Part shown: piece after piece, positions 6,842 through 11,180 of the stretch | Numbering within the stretch: position 1 is the stretch's first letter | Layout of the letters: each line of letters starts with the position of its first letter | Assembly: GCA_013816725.1 (NCBI GenBank) | Contig: JACDEA010000036.1 | Span: forward strand, 1 to 11,180 | DNA from: Actinomycetota bacterium | GTDB lineage: Bacteria; Actinomycetota; Acidimicrobiia; Acidimicrobiales; JACDEA01 | DNA: 11,180 nucleotides | Reading direction: 5' to 3' | Notes under the pieces: generated by a model | Databases searched by the model: none | Seen by the model: the letters and a program-made list of their open reading frames with translations, nothing else | What the model was told of the DNA's origin: nothing | Position numbers and translations under genes: made by a program

Positions 6842-7806
6842 CAGAGTTCGACCCCTGCGCCTGAGCGACTGTGGGAAACGACGACCGAGGCGACCATGTT
6901 TGTGCCGAGCGTCAGGAAGAACAGGACGAGGCCGGCGGCCATGAGCCCCGACGTCGTGAAGTCGTCGCTCCCGGCGCGGTTGGCGATGAAGCCCGAGACC
7001 GTCGCACCGCCGTTCTCGAGGATGTGGAACACGACCTGTGCCACCTGCGGAAGGATCAGCGCGACGGCGATCGTTTCGCCCAATGCTCGGCCGAGGCCGA
7101 GCATGGCGCCGCCGATGATTCCGCCCCGGCCAAAGGGCAACACCACCAACCGGATCATCCCCCAGCGGGTCGCGCCGAGCGCGAACGCGGCCTCCTTCTC
7201 TCCTGGCGGCGTCTGAGCGAACACCTCGCGCACCACCGACGCGACGATCGGTAGGGCCATCAGCGAGACAACAATGCCGGCGATGAAGATCGAGCCACTG
7301 AAGCGGGGGTGCTTGCCAGTCGCGAATATCGGGATCCAACTGAAGTGGCGGCTGATCCAACGCGAGAGGGGCTCGATCTGGGCGGACAGGAACCGGAAAC
7401 CCCAGATTCCAAAGAGCACGCTCGGGACCGCGGCGAGGAGATCGACGAGCGCGGTCAGGTACCGACGGCTGCGCGTCGAGGAGTACTCGGTGATGAACAG
7501 CGCTGCCAACACGCCGAAAGGCACGGCGATGGCAACCGCGGTGAACGCGACGAGCACCGTTCCCATAACTAGGCCGAGTACGCCGATCCGCGCCGGCTTC
7601 ACGTCGGTGCGCCACTCCGCCCGGGTGAGGAATTCCCACACGCCCGTGACCGAGAGGGCGTCGCGACTACGAAGCAAGAGGAACAGGCCCACCAACGTGA
7701 GTAGCACCAGCACGACGACGCCCGCCGCCAGCGTGATCCGATCGAACCACCGGTCGACCTGCGCCGGCTCTTCGGTGACGAAACGAGGAGTTCGCTCGGC
7801 CGCCAT
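6841..7806 (-). CDS. pstC: Phosphate ABC transporter permease PstC
   Basis: The protein has 321 residues and is the partner permease of PstA. I place the start at 7806 because its ATG shares a base with the stop of the small upstream gene (TGATG), as at the other junctions of this operon. The open frame reaches 7887 but those 27 extra residues are Arg-rich and overlap the neighbour. The first membrane helix is at about 25-46. Family motifs include the GTVLVA segment (82-87), VPFGVLAALFITEY (95-108), AVPSVLFGIWGF (126-137), the EAA loop KEAAFALGATRWGMIR (204-219) and GLGRALGETIAVAL (237-250). Six membrane helices are expected. Expression should follow the Pho box upstream of the preceding small gene. 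Confidence 0.94.
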   Translation of the reverse strand: MAAERTPRFVTEEPAQVDRWFDRITLAAGVVVLVLLTLVGLFLLLRSRDALSVTGVWEFLTRAEWRTDVKPARIGVLGLVMGTVLVAFTAVAIAVPFGVLAALFITEYSSTRSRRYLTALVDLLAAVPSVLFGIWGFRFLSAQIEPLSRWISRHFSWIPIFATGKHPRFSGSIFIAGIVVSLMALPIVASVVREVFAQTPPGEKEAAFALGATRWGMIRLVVLPFGRGGIIGGAMLGLGRALGETIAVALILPQVAQVVFHILENGGATVSGFIANRAGSDDFTTSGLMAAGLVLFFLTLGTNMVASVVVSHSRSGAGVEL

Positions 7807-8117
7807 CAGCCCACCCAGGCCAGCACGACGACGAGGACGACGACGAGTGCCGCCATCGGCAGCAGCGCTTCGATCGGGATCGGCCACCCAGCCGGTGCGC
7901 CGGCGGCCATGACGGCCGGCGACAGGGGAGGCGGTGCGGTGAGCGACATGGCGGGGTCGATGAGTGCCGACGCCCGGATCGACTCCGCCTGGGCCTCGGC
8001 CTCGGCAACGAGCGCGGCGGCTCTGGCGTGGGCGGACTCGAGTGCCCTGGCGGCGTCGCGGCGCGCCGACTCGACCACGGCAAGCAGATCCCGACCGCTT
8101 CGGTCCGCCGGTTCCAT
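7806..8117 (-). CDS. Small Ala-rich helical protein with C-terminal membrane anchor, first gene of the pst operon
   Basis: I do not recognise this 103-residue protein. Residues 10-52 form a long charged, Ala-rich helix (arrays such as ESARRDAARALESAHARAAA), probably a coiled coil. Residues 55-80 are a Pro-rich linker. Residues 84-102 are a strongly hydrophobic segment ending three residues from the C-terminus, the topology of a tail-anchored protein with its helix in the cytoplasm. A GTG at 8126 is also in frame, but a TAnnnT -10 ends 7 bp before the ATG at 8117, favouring a leaderless start there. The stop overlaps pstC by one base, so the two are translationally coupled. The helix resembles ATP-synthase b subunits only in composition. 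A role in assembling or regulating the Pst complex is an inference from position. Confidence 0.75.
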   Translation of the reverse strand: MEPADRSGRDLLAVVESARRDAARALESAHARAAALVAEAEAQAESIRASALIDPAMSLTAPPPLSPAVMAAGAPAGWPIPIEALLPMAALVVVLVVVLAWVG

Positions 8118-8124
8118 CGCCCGC

Positions 8125-8157
8125 ACCGTACGGATGCCGGATGAACGGTGGTTAAAC
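8125..8157 (-). promoter_or_regulatory. Pho box and leaderless promoter of the pst operon
   Basis: On the minus strand GTTTAACCACC (8157-8147) directly abuts GTTCATCCGGC (8146-8136); both fit the 11-bp actinomycete Pho-box unit (core GTTCACC). Nine bases after the second GTTCATC core comes TACGGT (8130-8125), a TAnnnT -10. It ends 7 bp before the ATG at 8117, so transcription should begin at or next to the start codon. The box-to--10 distance is close to that in classical PhoB-activated promoters, where the box replaces the -35. Confidence 0.72.
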
Positions 8158-8164
8158 GGTGCGT

Positions 8165-8182
8165 GGCTCCGGGACGGAGGCC
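8165..8182 (-). terminator. GC-rich hairpin after the response regulator gene
   Basis: On the minus strand GGCCTCCG pairs with CGGAGCC around a TCC loop, giving seven GC-rich pairs with one bulged C. It lies between the regulator's stop (8200) and the Pho box, where termination would isolate the two units. No U-tract follows, so factor-independent termination is uncertain. Confidence 0.4.
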
Positions 8183-8199
8183 GCGTGAAACCTGCACGC

Positions 8200-8904
8200 T
8201 CACGGGCTGTTCTCGAACTTGTAGCCGAGCCCGCGAATGGTCGTGATGTGGGCGGGTCGGCGCGGGTCGTCCTCGATCTTGGCGCGCAGCCGTTTCACGT
8301 GGACGTCAAGCGTCTTGGTGTCGCCGACGTAGTTGGGCCCCCACACGCGATTGATGAGGGTGTCGCGGGCCAGGACCCGTCCAGCGTTGGCCAATAACAG
8401 CTCGAGCAGCTCGAACTCCTTGAGCGGTAGCAGGATCAGCTCGCCGCGGATGAATACCTCGTGGGAGTCGGCGTCGAGCTGGACAGGCCCGGCTTCGAGT
8501 ACCTCCGACGCCAGGGTGTCGTGGCCGTCGGTGGGCGCGCGGCGCAACACGGCCCGCATACGGGCGACCAGTTCGCGTAGGCGATAGGGCTTGGTGACGA
8601 AGTCGTCGGCACCGACCTCGAGTCCGACGACGGCGTCGATCTCGCTCGACCGGGCCGTCACCATGATGATGGGGACCATCGACCGTGCGCGGATGTCACG
8701 GCACACGTCGAGGCCGGACACCTTGGGCAACATGAGGTCCAGCAGGACGAGGTCGGGGCCCACCTCGTCGAACTGGCGCAACGCCTCGGCACCGTCGCGG
8801 GCGACGTGCACGAAGAACCCCTCGCGCTTCAACCCGACGACCAATGCGGCGACGAACGACTCGTCGTCCTCGACGATGAGGACGTTGGGTGTTGCCTTCG
8901 GCAT
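8200..8904 (-). CDS. regX3: RegX3-like (OmpR/PhoB family) phosphate response regulator
   Basis: The protein has 234 residues: an N-terminal receiver and a C-terminal winged-helix DNA-binding domain. Receiver residues are Asp13/Asp14 in VEDDESF, phospho-acceptor Asp56 in LLDLMLP, Thr83 in MVTARS and Lys105 in VTKPY. The output domain carries LPLKEFELLELL (159-170), RVWGPNYVGDTKTLDVHVKR (186-205) and TIRGLGYKF (222-230), nearly identical in wording to mycobacterial RegX3. I chose ATG 8904, since the in-frame TTG at 8928 only adds eight residues upstream of the receiver's first strand. In mycobacteria RegX3 is phosphorylated by SenX3 and activates pst genes under phosphate limitation. No kinase gene adjoins it here. 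Two good Pho boxes nearby support the same role. The Streptomyces orthologue is called PhoP. Confidence 0.9.
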   Translation of the reverse strand: MPKATPNVLIVEDDESFVAALVVGLKREGFFVHVARDGAEALRQFDEVGPDLVLLDLMLPKVSGLDVCRDIRARSMVPIIMVTARSSEIDAVVGLEVGADDFVTKPYRLRELVARMRAVLRRAPTDGHDTLASEVLEAGPVQLDADSHEVFIRGELILLPLKEFELLELLLANAGRVLARDTLINRVWGPNYVGDTKTLDVHVKRLRAKIEDDPRRPAHITTIRGLGYKFENSP

Positions 8905-8912
8905 TCGTTGCG

Positions 8913-8967
8913 ACTGTAAGAAGGCCAAGAAAGCAGCGGGCGACGCGTAAGCGACGCCGAGGTGAAC
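8913..8967 (-). promoter_or_regulatory. Candidate promoter and self-regulatory region of regX3
   Basis: On the minus strand TACAGT (8918-8913) ends 8 bp before the ATG at 8904 and no Shine-Dalgarno is present, so a leaderless transcript is plausible. Upstream lies a perfect GTTCACC (8967-8961) followed by GCGTCGCTTAC and GCGTCGCCCGC (8957-8936), an 11-bp direct repeat. The latter matches the Pho core poorly, so autoregulation is only suggested. Confidence 0.38.
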
Positions 8968-8968
8968 G

Positions 8969-9373
8969 TCAGGCGGCGGGAACGTGCAGCTCCGCGAGCA
9001 ACGCTCGCACGCGACCCTCGATCTCGTCGCGAATCGCCCGCACCGTCTCGATCGGCTGGCCGGCGGGGTCGTCGAGTTGCCAGTCGAGGTAGCGCTTGCC
9101 CGCGAACACTGGGCAGGTGTCGCCGCAGCCCATCGTGACGACGACGTCGGCCGCGTGCACGGCGTCGTCGGTCCAGCGCGTGGGCACTTCGGCGGCGATG
9201 TCGATGCCGACTTCGCGCATTGCAGCCACGGCGACCGGATTCAAACTCTCCGCCGGCTCGGAGCCGCCGGAAAGGGCGACGGCGCGGTCACCGGCCAACC
9301 GTTTGAACCACCCGAGGGCCATCTGCGAGCGGCCGGCGTTGTGGACGCAGAGGAACAGCACCGTGGGTGTCAT
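8969..9373 (-). CDS. arsC: Arsenate reductase ArsC (low-molecular-weight phosphatase fold)
   Basis: The protein has 134 residues and reduces arsenate to arsenite in the cytoplasm. The P-loop CVHNAGRS (9-16) supplies nucleophilic Cys9 and Arg15 in the CX5R pattern shared with low-molecular-weight tyrosine phosphatases. MGCGDTCPVF (81-90) provides Cys83 and Cys87 as possible resolving cysteines, and DWQLDDP (97-103) carries the general-acid aspartate. CGDxCP is the form I associate with actinobacterial ArsC, which may use mycothiol/mycoredoxin or thioredoxin as reductant; sequence alone does not decide. The ATG at 9373 overlaps the channel gene's stop by 4 bp (ATGA). The stop is 64 bp before regX3 on the same strand, so some read-through into the regulator is possible. 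Confidence 0.92.
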   Translation of the reverse strand: MTPTVLFLCVHNAGRSQMALGWFKRLAGDRAVALSGGSEPAESLNPVAVAAMREVGIDIAAEVPTRWTDDAVHAADVVVTMGCGDTCPVFAGKRYLDWQLDDPAGQPIETVRAIRDEIEGRVRALLAELHVPAA

Positions 9374-10086
9374 GACTCGTGGGGCACGACGATGCTCACG
9401 GCATCGATAGCGGGATAGAGGAACCGCGCCAGCGCGACCGCGGCGAGGCCGCCGATCAGTTGCATGACGACGAACACCGGAACCGAAGACGGCTCGATGC
9501 CGGCGAAGGTGTCGCTCAGCATCCGGGCCACGGTGACTGACGGGTTGGCAAAGCTGGTCGAGCTGGTGAACCAATAGGCGGCTGCGATGTAAGCGCCGAC
9601 AGCGAAGGGCGCAGCCGAGGTTCGTCCCGATCTGACGACGCCAAGGATCACCATCACCAAGCCGAACGTCGCCACGGTCTCGCCCAACCAGAGCCCACCT
9701 CCGCTGCGGGTATGCGCAGATAGGTCAACGGCCGGGAGCGCGAACATGAGGTTGGCGACGACCGCGCCCGCACAGCCACCGACGAGTTGCGCGCCGACGT
9801 AGGTGAGAGCTTCGAACGTGGACAGTCCGCCGAGCACGCGGTCCGCCAACGTGACGACTGGATTGAAGTGCGCGCCGGAGACCGGTCCGAACGCGAGTAT
9901 CAGCGCGACCAGGCCTGCGCCGGTCGCGATCGAATTCTCGAGGAGCTGCATGCCGACATCGCCGGGCGACAGGCGGCTCGCGGCAATCCCCGATCCCACG
10001 ACGACCGCAGCGAGCAACGCCGTTCCCACCGCCTCCGCGACCCCCCGCCGCGCCAGTTCCCGCCTCAAAACGTCAACCTTCGGCAC
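9370..10086 (-). CDS. MIP-family (aquaporin/aquaglyceroporin) channel, AqpS-like
   Basis: The protein has 238 residues and about six membrane helices. I chose the GTG at 10086 because TAGGA just upstream acts as Shine-Dalgarno while also containing the previous gene's stop; the open frame upstream of it is Arg-rich and overlaps that gene. The two pore loops are GAHFNPVVTLADR (71-83) and FANPSVTVAR (179-188). Both NPA alanines are replaced (NPV and NPS), while the filter arginine after the second motif (Arg188) is kept. The gene sits between arsI and arsC, with no arsenite pump nearby. In Sinorhizobium the ars-encoded AqpS lets arsenite leave after ArsC reduction. The same role is likely here by context; glycerol or water transport cannot be excluded. 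Confidence 0.87.
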   Translation of the reverse strand: MPKVDVLRRELARRGVAEAVGTALLAAVVVGSGIAASRLSPGDVGMQLLENSIATGAGLVALILAFGPVSGAHFNPVVTLADRVLGGLSTFEALTYVGAQLVGGCAGAVVANLMFALPAVDLSAHTRSGGGLWLGETVATFGLVMVILGVVRSGRTSAAPFAVGAYIAAAYWFTSSTSFANPSVTVARMLSDTFAGIEPSSVPVFVVMQLIGGLAAVALARFLYPAIDAVSIVVPHES

Positions 10087-10091
10087 GGGTC

Positions 10092-10514
10092 CTAACAGCA
10101 GCGCGCCGCGGACTTCGGAACGGCGGCGCAGCCGAGGTCCTGCACGACGGGGGGCGCGTCGGCCAGGACCGTGTAGACCTCCCAAGGCGCGCCGTCGGGA
10201 TCGTCGACCCACACCTTCTCCTGCACCGCGTAGCAACAGGTGCCGCTCTCCTCGGACGTGGCCAACCCGTCACCGCTGAGGCGGCGCTGGGTGTCCTGCA
10301 CCTCGTCGGTCGAGAACACCTCGACGCCGAGGTGGTTGAGCCGCGAGGCGGCGTCGGGGTTTTCGATCAGCACCAACTTGAGGGGTGGCTCGTTGATGGC
10401 GAAATTGGCGTAGCCCGGGCGGAGCTTGGCCGGTTCGGTGGCGAAAAGCTTCGAGTAGAAGGTGACCGCCTCGTTGATGTCGGACACATTGAGAGCTAGC
10501 TGTACTCTGGACAT
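10092..10514 (-). CDS. arsI: ArsI/CadI-family metalloenzyme (glyoxalase/dioxygenase fold)
   Basis: The protein has 140 residues of the vicinal-oxygen-chelate fold. It closely resembles CadI of Mycobacterium in wording (SRVQLALNV at 2-10, RPGYANFAI at 32-40, EPPLKLVLIE at 42-51). Probable Fe(II) ligands are Gln5, His61 and Glu112, the Gln/His/Glu set described for the actinobacterial enzyme. The vicinal pair Cys93-Cys94 in TCCYA is the site that holds trivalent organoarsenicals in ArsI, a C-As lyase that demethylates methylarsenite to arsenite. A cysteine tail (Cys129, Cys139, Cys140) could bind metal as well. It is the first gene of the operon. The ATG at 10514 has no Shine-Dalgarno and is 24 bp from arsR, so leaderless translation is likely. 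CadI homologues are also cadmium-induced, leaving the substrate somewhat open. Confidence 0.9.
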   Translation of the reverse strand: MSRVQLALNVSDINEAVTFYSKLFATEPAKLRPGYANFAINEPPLKLVLIENPDAASRLNHLGVEVFSTDEVQDTQRRLSGDGLATSEESGTCCYAVQEKVWVDDPDGAPWEVYTVLADAPPVVQDLGCAAVPKSAARCC

Positions 10515-10517
10515 AGT

Positions 10518-10535
10518 GATATATTTACATATGTC
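10518..10535. promoter_or_regulatory. Probable ArsR operator between arsI and arsR
   Basis: The 24 bp between the divergent ATGs are strikingly AT-rich in a GC-rich region. They hold an imperfect inverted repeat, GATATAT (10518-10524) and ATATGTC (10529-10535), with one mismatch and a TTAC spacer, plus CATATG inside. Neither gene has a Shine-Dalgarno. For arsR a TTGAGA (10489-10494) and CATAGT (10512-10517) are 17 bp apart. ArsR bound to the dyad would block both directions. Confidence 0.6.
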
Positions 10536-10538
10536 GAT

Positions 10539-10853
10539 ATGAAACGCAAGACCGAATGCTGCTCCGTGCTCGCCGCACCGCTCGGCGAAGCGGACGCACA
10601 GGAGCTGGCCGACGCCTTCGCCGCCCTCAGCGACCCCGTCCGCCTGCGGTTGCTGTCGCTCATCGCCAGCGCCGGCGAGTGCTGCTCGTGCGAGCTCGAA
10701 GCCCCGCTCAACAAGTCACAGCCCACGATCAGCCATCACACCAAGGCGCTGGTTCACGCCGGACTGATCACCGGTGAGAAGCGCGGCCGCTGGATGTACT
10801 GGCAAGTCGTCCCCGAACGCCTGGCCGCGGTCCGCGCCGCCCTCGCCCCGTAA
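10539..10853 (+). CDS. arsR: ArsR/SmtB-family arsenic-responsive repressor
   Basis: The protein has 104 residues with a winged helix-turn-helix core: ALSDPVRLRLLSLI (29-42), recognition region KSQPTISHHTKAL (59-71) and wing KRGRWMYWQV (81-90). GECCSCEL (47-53 region) aligns with the ELCVCDL sensor helix of E. coli ArsR, so Cys49 and Cys51 correspond to its arsenite-binding pair; Cys48 is extra. A second pair, Cys7-Cys8, lies at the N-terminus, as in Corynebacterium ArsR. Arsenite binding should release the protein from DNA and switch on itself and the divergent arsI-channel-arsC operon. It is the only plus-strand gene in the window. No Shine-Dalgarno precedes the ATG, in keeping with the very short spacer. 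Confidence 0.93.
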   Translation: MKRKTECCSVLAAPLGEADAQELADAFAALSDPVRLRLLSLIASAGECCSCELEAPLNKSQPTISHHTKALVHAGLITGEKRGRWMYWQVVPERLAAVRAALAP

Positions 10854-10896
10854 CCCCAGCACCCTTCCGCTCGCGGGAGTCAGGCCAAGGCGGGCG

Positions 10897-11180
10897 TCAG
10901 GCCAGCGGGGGGAGATAGGTGGCGGCGGTGCCGTCGAGAATCCACGTCGAGCCCTTGGCGCAGCGGTGAGGGGCGAAGCCGAGGGCTTCGAGCACTTCGG
11001 GGATGACGTCGCCGTGGCTGCACAGCGCCACGTCGGCGCCGGTGGCCAGCAGGTCGCGCACCAACTCGGTCGCCAGCCGGCCGTTGCCCTCGCCCAACCG
11101 CTCGTCGATGGCGACCGTGCCTCCCCGGGCGATGGCCAGCGGCACCACGGTGTCGACGCAACGGACGGCCGGGCTCGACG
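10897..11180 (-). CDS. Histidine phosphatase superfamily protein (SixA-like), C-terminal part; start outside window
   Basis: The frame is open to the right edge and gives the last 93 residues. It begins with SSPAVRCVDTVVPLA, the second conserved block of histidine phosphatases (compare SSPxxRxxQT in SixA), followed by DERLGEG and then LCSHGDVIPEVL, which carries the second catalytic histidine of the family. The N-terminal RHG block lies outside. The tail KGSTWILDG fits SixA-type proteins and also the C-terminal phosphatase domain of MutT1-like Nudix fusions, so a longer fusion cannot be excluded. It converges on arsR with 43 bp between the stops and is probably unrelated to the arsenic operon. 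Confidence 0.8.
   Translation of the reverse strand, partial: SSPAVRCVDTVVPLAIARGGTVAIDERLGEGNGRLATELVRDLLATGADVALCSHGDVIPEVLEALGFAPHRCAKGSTWILDGTAATYLPPLA

Noticed and set aside
5709..7639. Long minus frames extending pstB and pstA far upstream
   Set aside because: They overlap the neighbouring pst genes in another frame; coupled ATGs with 1- or 4-bp overlaps mark the true starts.
10854..10896. Terminator between arsR and the convergent phosphatase gene
   Set aside because: Only a 4-bp CCGC/GCGG stem with a 2-nt loop is visible.
10879..10903. Direct repeat GTCAGGCC (two copies 17 bp apart)
   Set aside because: Eight bp in a GC-rich gene end, probably chance.
10897..11161. Short ORF of 83 or 93 codons as a complete small gene
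   Set aside because: The frame continues without a stop to the window edge and carries the SSPxVRC block of the histidine phosphatase family, so it is the end of a larger gene.

Overview
The window comes from a high-GC bacterium, most likely an actinobacterium (Actinomycetota) and possibly from the Acidimicrobiia side of that phylum. Three things point there: a response regulator very like mycobacterial RegX3, Pho boxes built from 11-bp GTTCACC-type direct repeats as in actinomycete PhoP/RegX3 sites, and an exported protein with a PLTPARILDTR motif of the kind common in acidimicrobial and other actinobacterial surface proteins. All genes except arsR lie on the minus strand, so the description runs from right to left. 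No tRNA, rRNA, CRISPR array or insertion sequence is visible.

Right edge (10515-11180): a histidine-phosphatase-family gene enters from outside the window and runs convergently towards arsR. ArsR (+) is divergent from an arsenic operon across only 24 AT-rich bp that hold a dyad, the likely operator.

Arsenic operon (10514-8969, minus): an ArsI/CadI-type metalloenzyme, a MIP-family channel, and the arsenate reductase ArsC, tightly coupled (5-bp gap, then a 4-bp overlap). No ArsB or ACR3 pump is present. The order resembles the known arsR-aqpS-arsC arrangement, in which the channel is the exit route for arsenite.

Phosphate block (8904-3265, minus): a RegX3-like response regulator, a GC hairpin, and then a Pho box whose -10 (TACGGT) lies 7 bp before an ATG, a leaderless configuration. 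The operon that follows has five genes joined by 1- or 4-bp start/stop overlaps: an unrecognised small helical protein with a C-terminal membrane anchor, pstC, pstA, pstB and pstS. There is no phoU and no sensor kinase gene. PstS lacks a lipobox and instead ends in a transmembrane helix.

Left part (3251-1, minus): behind its own Pho box is a second PstS-like substrate-binding protein with no transporter of its own. Two exported paralogues follow, whose four cysteines have identical spacing (20-49-6) and whose layout recalls the neocarzinostatin-like Ig fold. The last one runs off the left edge.

Taken together, the region looks like a locus for telling phosphate from arsenate: phosphate-starvation control, high-affinity phosphate uptake (which also admits arsenate), arsenate reduction and arsenite/organoarsenical handling are adjacent. 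The least explained parts are the small membrane protein heading the pst operon and the surface module at the left.
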